64,000 bases of DNA, taken from Cercophora sp. LCS_1. Its lineage: Eukaryota; Ascomycota; Sordariomycetes; Sordariales; Lasiosphaeriaceae. Within the stretch, counting starts at the first letter, position 1. Every line of letters starts with the position of its first letter. A model generated the notes under the pieces. The model did not search any database, was not told the DNA's origin, and saw nothing but the letters and a program-made list of their open reading frames with translations. The translations under genes and the position numbers were made by a program. Location: positions 62,001 to 126,000 of the forward strand of contig JAPZLL010000066.1 in NCBI GenBank assembly GCA_036250225.1, written 5' to 3'. This document shows, piece by piece, positions 20,978 through 29,436 of the stretch.

Positions 20978-22667
20978 ATGCCCATCCATTATGAGGCCAC
21001 CCATCTTTCGAGCCTGCGGCTTGGCAAGCGTGTTGTGACCGCCGATCAAAATGACTTCACAAGTTATCCCGGAACAGCACCCGCAGGGTACTCGAGAAGA
21101 GCGACATTGATCGTTGCAGAGGACTATGACAGGAACCTGGTCTCTGTACTCGGTCATAATCTAAGCATACCTTGTGGTGTACGTTGAACTGTGTGTATCC
21201 TTGCAGTAGGCAGTTCTTTGCGGATCACTTTAGCACCGACGAGGGGACGGTGCATTTGGATGCCATTCGAAGCTTCCCCACTGTCGAAGACGGCATCCAC
21301 CCGGAGGACTGGGCAGATATTTGCGACCAAGACACGCGTGTTGTCATTCGATATCCAGTCATCGCTCCTCGGTCGGCCGTTGCCGAGTCGGTGTTCAAGA
21401 AAGCTACAGGTGGCGAGGGAAAATTGACGACGGAATCGGCATATGCAAACTGGACAGTTGAAAGGCAGATCGAAACACCGACCCAACGGGACCAGTGGGA
21501 ACACCAGGGGCTTGTCGTAATAGCGTCCGCGCAAACGAGTTATTGGGTCAAAGGGTGCACTGATGGTGTTTCGAATCCTGGTTAGCACCTGTTACCATTC
21601 ATGATTGCATTGTCACTGACTTTAGTGATGTAGATCATCCAGCGGTTTTACTCGTCGACCCATCAATCTCCAAAATCCCTGACGAAAGTTGGGCCAACAT
21701 TGTCAGGATGGCCGAATTCGAAGAACCTACCGACGCCCCAAGCCTGACAGTACCCGCCCACAAGGCGAAGGGGAAAAGGATTGTGGGGCAACGTTTTGTT
21801 CAGCAAGCGCAGGGGCGATGCTCGCGTTGAGCCTCTGAAATTCTACACCAACACGTCCGTCCCTATACGACGATATCCGCGCCTTTGTGTCTGCAAGCTC
21901 GGGCGGCCGTGCCCCGACCACACGTGATGACATTCTCGCCTTTGCTCGGCTTTTTGCCATCAACAAGTGGATTGCCCTCCTCAATCATTGCCGAGCATGT
22001 CTGGCAAAGCTTCGTGCCAGACTCTATGCGCCCGGCATACATCGAGAAACTCACAACAAGGATGATCCGAACGCTTACACACCCAACTGGGCAGGCGACT
22101 GGTCAGAATGGGTGCTTGAGAGGTTGGCTGACTGGACCGCCGGTCTTGCACTGCATCAAATGGAGGTTGAGTCGAATATGCTCGCCCTTCGGATCGATCC
22201 GGACAACTCGGCAAGCTTTGGCATTGTCGGTCAACAGGAAGCACAGCGCTGGCACTATATCCGGCGGATGCTCATCCGGTACAGGGAGCTGTACAGCCAG
22301 ACGTCTGACTCGTTGGTTTCCCGTCAAAGTGTCGTGTACAAATTGTTGACGCTCATGCAGATACATGCAAGTGACTGCTCTTCGGGAGTCCCAGTCTGTG
22401 AGTAAACTTACCCGTCTTGGAATTCTCTTCCTGCCGGCATCGTTCATCGCCGGGCTTATGAGCATGGGAGGGTCGTATCTCCCGGGAGAGTCAATGTTTT
22501 GGGTCTACTGGGTCGTTGCTATCCCCGTAGTTTTTGTTGTTGTCTTTTTCATGCTGGTTCGGAAGAAGAGCAAACCTCGCGTGCGGGAGCGAAAAAGATT
22601 TTGGATATGGTTTGTGGAATGGTTTGACGGGCCACAAAGGAGGGATGAGGACAACTATGCGTTGTAG
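20978..22667 (+). pseudogene. CorA-like (Mg2+ transporter-type) membrane protein, frame-broken
   Basis: The order of motifs is that of fungal CorA-like proteins. There is an N-terminal RRATLIVAEDYDRNLVSVLG, a shift, then FFADHFSTDEGTVHLDAIR (21209 on) and a clean 53-bp intron (21581-21633) into HPAVLLVDPSISKIPDESW. A second shift near 21790-21850 precedes SLYDDIRAFVSASSGG and a long helical part (EWVLERLADWTAGLALHQME...SVVYKLLTLMQ). A third shift near 22365 leads into VTALRESQSVSKLTRLGILFLPASF and two C-terminal membrane helices (LPASFIAGLMSMGG and FWVYWVVAIPVVFVVVFFML). The CorA pore signature Gly-Met-Asn reads Ser-Met-Gly here, as is usual in divergent fungal copies. Three frame breaks without plausible introns argue for a pseudogene or assembly errors. 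Ion transport by such relatives is unproven. Confidence 0.6.
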
Positions 22668-24119
22668 TTTGGACTATCTACGTGGCGAACTTGTCTTGAG
22701 TCTTCAACGGTATTCGCGCTATTCCGCCAGCCGAGGTCTAGGAGGCTTTGGCTAATTTCTCACCTCTTCGCGCGACGGATTGACGCGGTTCGTCATGCTC
22801 GTGTTTGCGGTTGCCTTGAATGGCGGAGTGTTGGCCCCTGTCCACTCAATGCCCCCGATGGAATGGGGCGGCCAACGAGGGGCACCGGAGATGCCGAGGG
22901 CACCAAAAAAACCTGCCAAGTCATGCAGGAGGGCGCGTCCAGACGCCCCCATCCGCATTTAATCATGGATGCCAACTGGCAAGCACTTGGTACATAAGGC
23001 ACCCGATCAGGTCTGTGGAGTGATGTCTGTTCATCCCTTTCCGTGCTTCTTTTCGCGTCTTTACCTTCAACACTCGCCCAAGTTTTCACATGATTTCGCC
23101 CATTGAACGACACAAGTCTTCCGATTAATCAACTCCTCCCCCACCGGTCTCAGCCAGAGGCTTCATCCACTCATAGAACCATGCCGCTACCGCTGGATAC
23201 ATGGTACCCAGTAGGACCAACCCACCCTGCGAGTTTTGACAAGAGACCCCCCAGCTTCGCTTCGGAATATTACCCTGGCGGTCACACTCCCAGTTGTTGT
23301 GGCATGGTTCTGTCAGTGGACGAGGAGCGCTCTGCCCTAAGCTCCAACCGCCCCCGCATCGCGTCGAAGGAATTCGAAGTTTGGGATAATTGTGTGGGTT
23401 TTATGTGTCCGGGCCAATCGAATTGGCCCTTGGACAGCTTTCAGTAAGCCCTTGACTTGGCAATGATCGCCGTCAGATGACAACATCAAAGAACAGAGTG
23501 TTTGACAGTGAGCCTCCGTACAGGTGTACTTGACTCGAGGTCTGTGAATTTCACACTTTCTCGACAACCATGCCGTTTGACGTGCATGCTTCCCCACACT
23601 CAACGTCTCAGTCATACTGTGCCTCCGCGTCGATCGTGCCGACGAACTAAAGCCCCCTCTAATTAGCATCCTCCCGCGCAAGGGCGATGAGTTGAAAAGC
23701 TCAATGTTGTTTAGACGACCTTTTCTCGTCAGATCCTTGGAGGCAGGCTCGGGACACTCCGGCAGGAAGTGTTATTGAGTAGGTACCCCTGACACCATAA
23801 GGCCAATCCGAGACACCAGCTGACATTGGTTTTAGGCTTAGTGGTAGGCTTAGTGGTAATGAGTAGGTACCCCTGACACCATTAGGCCAATCCGAGACAC
23901 CAACTGACATTGGTTTTGGGCTTAGTGGACGTGGCGCCTCGAGGTACGCAGTCAAAACGCTCTGTGGTCTCGAATTTGGGTGTTGTGCAGAATGATTGAC
24001 TTTGATCTAGGATACTTGCGAACTGCGCGAGCATCACCCAAAACAGGTGGGGTATCTGGCGTCATCTTTTTTACGGGCGCTGACTCAACAGTCGGGTTGG
24101 CAGCCTTTCAAACTCGTAT
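22668..24119. other. Intergenic with possible gene debris
   Basis: Short plus-strand frames occur, for example from the ATG at 23181 (MPLPLDTWYPVGPTH...) ending at a GTAAGC donor-like site near 23445, and an ATG at 23570 (MPFDVHASPHSTSQSYC). They could be 5' exons of the C2H2 gene at 24120, but no consistent splice chain could be built. The tandem repeat at 23777-23928 lies here. Confidence 0.35.
23777..23928. repeat. Two 68-bp direct repeats, 84-bp period
   Basis: Copy 1 is 23777-23844 and copy 2 is 23861-23928. They begin GAGTAGGTACCCCTGACACC and end GGCTTAGTGG, with only about three mismatches. The 16-bp spacer itself repeats the TAGGCTTAGTGG end of copy 1. The direct duplication lies between gene remnants. 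It has no inverted termini and no ORF of its own, so it is a simple tandem duplication and not a mobile element. Confidence 0.85.
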
Positions 24120-24842
24120 ATGCCACCCGATCATCAGGCAAAGTGCGACTCTCGCTTCAATGTTGCCGACTCCACCGAACGTCAAACCAGTGCTGCCAAC
24201 CAACTGGTGACCGAGGACTGGCTACTGTCTACGTGTCTTCCGCCCGGAGGCGGGTTGGCAGTCGGCGGTGATGACTGGCTTGGCCATTTGACAATCCCAG
24301 CGTGGACAGACCCGGGCCTTGTTCAGGGCATGGGGACGGGGTCATCCGTGTCACCAATGTTCCCAACGGCGGTGACGTTATGCGGTACCGGCAGACTTGA
24401 CCTGTTCGGCGGGCTGGGCAGCGACATGATTGATACTGAGGAAGCCTCTGATCAACACACCACTGAAGAGAGCAACATAACAACCTTCAACGAGATTCAG
24501 AACACCGAGATGGCTCCCGCCCCTTCGGCATTGTCTGCAGCAGCATCGACGCCCAGCTCTGTTGCAAATCAAGTCATCTCGGCTCAACTCGGTGATGGGA
24601 CCTGGCTCTGCACCGCTGGCCCATGTCATCGCAGGTTTGGACGCCGCCAGGAGCTGTTGCGACACTATCGCTCGGTGCACTTGCGCTCACAGATGTATTT
24701 CTGCCGCATAGGAGGCTGTCAGAGACAGCGAAAGGGCTTCGCACGCAAGGATAAGAGGGATGATCATGAGACGAAGACTCATCGTGTTGTGGTCAGCATT
24801 CGTGGAGTCAATTGTGTGTTTATCAGGCTGATCTCTTTTTAG
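24120..24842 (+). CDS. C2H2 zinc-finger protein, ends uncertain
   Basis: Open frame of 240 aa from the ATG at 24120. After a low-complexity acidic/Ala-Ser-rich region it carries two C2H2 fingers: CTAGPC-x12-H-x4-H (WLCTAGPCHRRFGRR...) and CRIGGC-x15-H-x4-H (YFCRIGGCQRQRKGF), the tandem style of many fungal C2H2 proteins. After ETKTHR the frame runs into a non-conserved tail and stops at 24842. A branch/acceptor-like CTCTTTTTAG just before 24842 suggests an intron and a further exon (the frame with AYLGPMELWLLDRILGYRSF). The 5' end is also likely incomplete. It could be a live spliced gene or a fragment; similarity to the gene at 17625 in general type suggests an old local duplication. Presumed nuclear DNA-binding protein. 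Confidence 0.45.
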   Translation: MPPDHQAKCDSRFNVADSTERQTSAANQLVTEDWLLSTCLPPGGGLAVGGDDWLGHLTIPAWTDPGLVQGMGTGSSVSPMFPTAVTLCGTGRLDLFGGLGSDMIDTEEASDQHTTEESNITTFNEIQNTEMAPAPSALSAAASTPSSVANQVISAQLGDGTWLCTAGPCHRRFGRRQELLRHYRSVHLRSQMYFCRIGGCQRQRKGFARKDKRDDHETKTHRVVVSIRGVNCVFIRLISF

Positions 24843-25752
24843 GGCGTACCTGGGTCCCATGGAGTTATGGTTGCTTGACCGGATTCTGGGGTATAGGAGT
24901 TTTGAGCAGGTGTTGGGACCCTTGGAGGATTCGTGGGTATTTCGGCACGGCAGGAATTGGTCTCTAGTCATTGGATCTCCGTCTTTCAGATTTCAGGCAA
25001 TCGTTGAGGTCCCTTCGTCCTTAATACATGGACATTTGAATGGCAACAGTTGGCCGTACTCAGACAAACCATCGCAAGGCTCTGGGCTGATCATCAACCC
25101 CACGGCCTCTCGCCTCTCCCCAACTTTGGTCTGTTGTGCATTTTGACACATGTGTTTCTCCGACTGGCCAGCGCATGCAGGTCTTTAGTGGCGCGAGTGG
25201 CTGTCGAGGACCGATGCCTAGGACTTGGCGCCCTATATCCTGCTCACACACATTGATTGAGCACATGGATTGGTGGGTCCTGGTGACGGATTAGTGACCG
25301 AAAAACAAGACGCTAGCAATCACCCCACGGTGTTGAACCTGGCAAGGCATGTTGCACCTCGGCGAGCCAGTCACGGCGACGCTCGCGGGTGTGAAAGCCG
25401 ATGCTTTATCGCGGGCGCCGAAAACGCCTGGAACCCCGCATCGGTGTCGGCTTGGTAGGCCGACGGCGTCCCAGCCTGGTGCTGACCATGCAAGGTGTCG
25501 GAGGAAATGCAGCCCGAAGGCAACCATGGCCAAGGACTCGCCAGCCCCCGGTATTGATCAGGACGAGACGAGAGTCCTGTTATCTAGCCCATACCCCAGT
25601 GCTGTCTGTCCTTGAATCGAAGAACTCCTTATCACTCGGCATCCCGAGGTTGAGCAAGGTTTATTAACGCCTGATCGATCCGTTGCGCGCCAATCTCCGT
25701 CGCTGCGTCAGGCGGAGTCGACAACCTTTGGTCAGGAATCTATATCAGCAAC
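24843..25752. other. Intergenic, possible 3' exon debris of C2H2 gene
   Basis: Coding-like fragments occur just downstream of the C2H2 frame: AYLGPMELWLLDRILGYRSF from about 24845, and WTFEWQQLAVLRQTIARLW near 25025-25085 in another frame. No complete model is possible. The remaining part up to 25752 must contain the promoter of the VWA/alpha-kinase gene. Confidence 0.35.
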
Positions 25753-28113
25753 ATGTCGCCCCTCAATCCCGAGTCGACTGACAACGCAGAGATGGAAAAG
25801 TCAAAGGAGAAACGGTCGTCCCGGGCATCGTCCCTGACGCTTGCGTCTCTGAGCAACCGGTCTCTGCGGTCGTCTCCCTCCATCTCGGCTCTCAAAAAAG
25901 AGTCGGTTGCCCGACACGAGTCAGCAGCTCCCGCGGCTTCCCGGCTCGGAGTTCGGGCTCGGCTCAACGCAGCCCTTCGGCGCGCCATCTGCATCCCCGT
26001 TGCGTCATCGTCCACTGAGGTTTCGACAGGTGATGGCTCCCCAACACCGACCCAGAAGGTCGACCTCAGGAATCTCGCATTGAGCATCAAGGAGGGCGCG
26101 GCCAATGGCGACGATGTTCGGGTCCTCCAGCTCAAGTACGATGCCATCCTGGCCAATGCCGCCGCCAGGCCGAGGGCAACTGAAAAGCTGTTCAAGGAGG
26201 CGTGTGCTACTGACCTGCTGTTCCTCATCGACACGACGGGGTCCATGGCATCGCACATCGGCGCAGCCAAGAAACAGGTCAAGGACATTGTCAAGGACAT
26301 CAAGGATGCCTTCTTCAGCGAAGCCAGCGTTCGCATTGCCGTCGTCGGATACAAAGACCACGGCGACAGGGACAACATTCAGTTTCTCGACTTCACGCCA
26401 TCAGCCGACAAAGTGCGTCACTTCATCAACGGTTTGAGTGCTAGCGGTGGCTCCGATGCCCCGGAGGATGTTCTTGGTGGCCTTCAGAAAGCACTCAACG
26501 CAAGCTGGGCCCAGCAGACGAGATGCATCATCCACATTGCCGATGCGCCAGCACACGGCAACACGCTCAACGACTATGGCGCGGTCCACGACACGTACAG
26601 CACGCCAGGCTCCGAGCCGCACAAGTTGCTGCATGGTCCTCTGTTGCAGCAGATGATTGGTCTCAACATCAACTATGCCCTCCTTCAGATCAACAGCAGC
26701 ACCGACCGCATGGTATATGCTTTTCTCCAGGCGTATGCCGAGGTTGCCCCTGAATCCAAGCTTCTGTCCAGCAACAAATTCTCCAAGGAGGCCAAGCTTC
26801 TCCTTGAAGCTTCCCGCAGCAGGACAGCAACCAAGCGGCGCGCCAAGAACCTCCTCTTTGAGGAACACCGTCTGGGAACGTCCTACGATGCCTTGCGCCA
26901 TCTGGTCGTCAAGAACATCACCACTTCCGTCTCCCTCACCGCGACCCGCCTCTCTTTTGACCCTGCCGGCCCACCAATGCGGGAAGGATCCGCCTCACGC
27001 CGACGCGCCAAGCTCCCCTTCCTCAAGTCCATCCAGGAAGACGAACTCGACATCACCCTGGCCGCTCTTCCGGAAGAACCCGAGTCCGAACTGGAACTCG
27101 ACACGTCTCCACCAGCCTGGACATCCCCAACCTTCCTCGACAAGACCATCCCAACCGAGGCCTTCTCCACAGACGTCAACCCGTCCGCCACCCTCGACGA
27201 CATGCTCGCCTCGGACGCCGCAATCCCCATCACAGCAACCGACTTAACCATCCACACACACTCCCTGCCGTTCGCCCACGGCGCCCTTCGCACGGCCTCG
27301 TACGCGCGCACGCCACACTCGACCAACCCGCTTGTCGTGAAATCCTTCAAAACCGGCACAAAACACCTCGCCCACCTCGCAGACGACATGCGCGTCCACG
27401 TCCTCTGCAAAGCCTTCGCACAGGAATTCAACGCCCTCGTCTCGGCCCAGAACGCAATTGACTTCATTGTGCCCACGATTCTCCGTCCCAAAGACGGTGG
27501 GAAACCGTTGTCCTTGGAGCCATTCATCCCAGGCGTCTACATCAAGTACAACTCCAACTCTGGGTTTGTGAATGATACGTCATCCAAGCCCTCTGCGCAG
27601 GCCTTTTCACATTTTACCTACGAGCGATCAAAGGGCAGGTTCCTGGTGGCTGATTTACAGGGTGTTGGTGGTGTTCTCACCGATCCGGCGATTCATACGC
27701 TCGATCAGGAACGGTTCAAGCTGTGCGATACCAACTTGGGAGGGGCGGGCTTCAAGTTCTTCTTTGCGACCCATGTTTGCAATGAGGTGTGTAAGGGACT
27801 CAAGTTGAAGAGTGATGCCGAGGGGTTGAGACGGGGAAAGCAGGAGTGGAGGGTGTGGAAGGGCGGGGAGGTGGAGAAGAGGGTTTGTTGCGCGAATAAG
27901 TTGTGTAGGAAGATTTTGAAGGAGGGAGAGGGGAAGGAAGAGGAGGGCATGGTTTGGTGTGCCGGGTGTGCTGGGCAGTTGGGTGAGGTGATGTGTGAGA
28001 AGGGGCATGGGGTCAGGAGGTTTTGGGGTGAGAGTCAGGGGGTGGAGGTTGGGTGTGCTTGTGATGAGGTGAAGGTGGATGAGGAAGGGGTTGAGAAAGC
28101 AAAAGAGGATTAA
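25753..28113 (+). CDS. VWA domain plus alpha-kinase protein
   Basis: Intronless, 786 aa. A Ser/Arg/Lys-rich disordered N-terminus (1-100) leads to a von Willebrand A domain (about 153-330) with an intact MIDAS start DTTGS (160-164), IAVVGYKDHGD and GGSDAPEDVLGGLQ. An acidic linker (about 430-490) follows, then an atypical alpha-kinase domain (about 505-690). That domain has the lysine in LVVKSF (Lys530), the glutamate in SLEPFIPG (Glu589), VADLQGVGG with Asp634, TDPAIHT, and the zinc-binding HVCNEVC (His674, Cys676, Cys680) that is diagnostic of the fold. A C-terminal pair of CxxC-type knuckles (VCCANKLC...WCAGCAGQL) may bind another zinc. The architecture is that of the VwkA-type serine/threonine kinases of protists and fungi. 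From knowledge of the family, VwkA of Dictyostelium acts on contractile vacuole and myosin; the fungal role is not established. Start chosen at the only ATG before the basic tail. Confidence 0.92.
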   Translation: MSPLNPESTDNAEMEKSKEKRSSRASSLTLASLSNRSLRSSPSISALKKESVARHESAAPAASRLGVRARLNAALRRAICIPVASSSTEVSTGDGSPTPTQKVDLRNLALSIKEGAANGDDVRVLQLKYDAILANAAARPRATEKLFKEACATDLLFLIDTTGSMASHIGAAKKQVKDIVKDIKDAFFSEASVRIAVVGYKDHGDRDNIQFLDFTPSADKVRHFINGLSASGGSDAPEDVLGGLQKALNASWAQQTRCIIHIADAPAHGNTLNDYGAVHDTYSTPGSEPHKLLHGPLLQQMIGLNINYALLQINSSTDRMVYAFLQAYAEVAPESKLLSSNKFSKEAKLLLEASRSRTATKRRAKNLLFEEHRLGTSYDALRHLVVKNITTSVSLTATRLSFDPAGPPMREGSASRRRAKLPFLKSIQEDELDITLAALPEEPESELELDTSPPAWTSPTFLDKTIPTEAFSTDVNPSATLDDMLASDAAIPITATDLTIHTHSLPFAHGALRTASYARTPHSTNPLVVKSFKTGTKHLAHLADDMRVHVLCKAFAQEFNALVSAQNAIDFIVPTILRPKDGGKPLSLEPFIPGVYIKYNSNSGFVNDTSSKPSAQAFSHFTYERSKGRFLVADLQGVGGVLTDPAIHTLDQERFKLCDTNLGGAGFKFFFATHVCNEVCKGLKLKSDAEGLRRGKQEWRVWKGGEVEKRVCCANKLCRKILKEGEGKEEEGMVWCAGCAGQLGEVMCEKGHGVRRFWGESQGVEVGCACDEVKVDEEGVEKAKED

Positions 28114-28666
28114 CTCGAGGCGTGACGAGATTGAGGTTCTGGGCCGTCTGTTGTCGCACTTCATCGTATTGCAATATCTTCGGTGAGACTGACAGGGGTC
28201 TTTGCGCTCAAGGGCGACCCAATGGTTCTTTTGTTACCTATTGCGGTGTCCCTCCACGTCCCTTGGTAGGGAGGACTCCGTTTACTAAACTGGATTTCCC
28301 GTGTCTCCCTTTCTGTTCTGCTCTTCGGATATAGTCTTGATGTATTTATCGCACAGCTCGAGCCATTCTGTCAAATGGACGTCGCCATACCCACTAGTCT
28401 TAGCACAAAAGGAGAAGGCCTCTAGTTTTCGTACGCCCTATTTTTGTTTCTGGCGCACCGCTCCCACATATAACCCTGGGCCGCCAATATCTCTGTGCCT
28501 TTGGAATGCCGCTTCCACTTCGAGGATTTGGGATTTGGTGCGAGAGACTACAAAAGATTGTTCGCCACCGCCCTTGCCCTCAAGAGCACCGGGGAGGAGT
28601 ACAGATGGGTTAACGGAGCTGGGGAAGTAAAGAATGTCGAAAAAAATAAACTGGTTCACAAAAACC

Positions 28667-28693
28667 AAAAAAAAAAAAAAAAAAAAAAAAAAA
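28667..28693. repeat. 27-bp poly(A) run
   Basis: Uninterrupted A27 on the plus strand (T27 on the minus strand), just 3' of the minus-strand tRNA-like sequence. The exact length will vary with sequencing. It could be a pol III terminator-like tract or the trace of a retroposed sequence on the plus strand. Confidence 0.9.
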
Positions 28694-28720
28694 CCGTGCA
28701 AAAGAAAAACAAAACAAAAC

Positions 28721-28783
28721 GAGGAATCGAACACAAGCTGTTCACCTTTCAAAGTAGTAGTCTTCCAAGTGAGCTATCTGGGC
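28721..28783 (-). tRNA. Degenerate tRNA-like sequence (tRNA pseudogene)
   Basis: Read on the minus strand, the sequence has a good A box (TAGCTCACTTGG) and a perfect B box core (GTTCGATTC) at normal tRNA spacing. Between them is a 7-base anticodon loop CTTTGAA, which would read TTG (Gln). The anticodon and T stems are mispaired, and the 3' half of the acceptor stem is missing: after the B box the sequence runs into TTTTGTTTTGTTTTTC. It is therefore unlikely to be a working tRNA. A decayed tRNA or a tRNA-derived retroelement head fits best. Confidence 0.5.
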
Positions 28784-28985
28784 CCAAGTGGACTCGGTCA
28801 CGGTGTGCTTGATGTCAAAACTACCCAGTTTACCTACCTATAAACTCGCAAGGTGGGGGGTCCACCCGGCCACATACTTTGAAATTGTTGATGTGTTGTT
28901 TTCTTGAATCGAACGTGTCAAAACAAAAATGGAGTGTGTGGGAAATACAGCTCAAGATGAAGGGCACTGTGCACATCGCAACGGG

Positions 28986-29011
28986 CCGAAGCCGAAGCCG
29001 AAGCCGAAGCC
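28986..29011. repeat. Hexanucleotide microsatellite (CCGAAG)4
   Basis: Four tandem CCGAAG units followed by CC. A simple repeat in non-coding DNA about 430 bp upstream of the DUF3433 start. Confidence 0.9.
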
Positions 29012-29436
29012 AAATCTTTGGTGGTTGCCGGCATGAAGGAGCGATCGTCGAACGCAGGGATATACACGCCAGGATCCTGTACGACTTCGGGTCGTGGGAT
29101 GTAACGACTTCTATTGGCCATCCTTGCGAGTGTTTGCTGTGCCACAATATACCGGGTCCTGCCCGCCTCCCCAAATGAATCCCACCCGTCAATGTATTAG
29201 CCGTCAGGCTTTCCCTCTAATTGAGCCACTGTCACTGGTTGCTACCAACGTGCCGGTGAACGCCCTTTGCCTCGCCTCGAACCAGATTTCTGTGACATCG
29301 AACAGGATTGCCAGAGACCAATAGCTGCAGTCGTGAACCTACCTTTAGATATCGCGTCTTGATCACAACTCTTCTTGCCCTCGCGCCTTCACCTCTTGCC
29401 CAGGCAGCCCGGAATGTCGATGCAAGCAACACCGAA

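Larger units (their letters stand above)
28114..29436. other. Intergenic: tRNA-like element, poly(A), simple repeats
   Basis: 1.3 kb between the kinase and DUF3433 genes. It contains a 27-base A run, a degenerate tRNA-like sequence and a hexanucleotide repeat, all listed separately. On the minus strand near 28310-28410 a protein-like stretch reads SGYGDVHLTEWLELCDKYIK, and near 28450-28580 SQILEVEAAFQRHRDIGG. These may be debris of an unidentified gene. Confidence 0.4.

Noticed and set aside
23701..23955. Minus-strand repeat-containing open frame at the tandem repeat
   Set aside because: It is the tandem duplication read in frame by chance; the repeat unit codes no recognisable motif.
28667..28783. 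Classical tRNA-derived SINE
   Set aside because: The A/T tract lies on the wrong strand relative to the tRNA-like head, and no element body or target-site duplication is visible.
29308..29436. Extension of the DUF3433 protein with a signal-peptide-like segment
   Set aside because: Begins at TTG with no ATG; kept only as a note that an upstream exon could exist.
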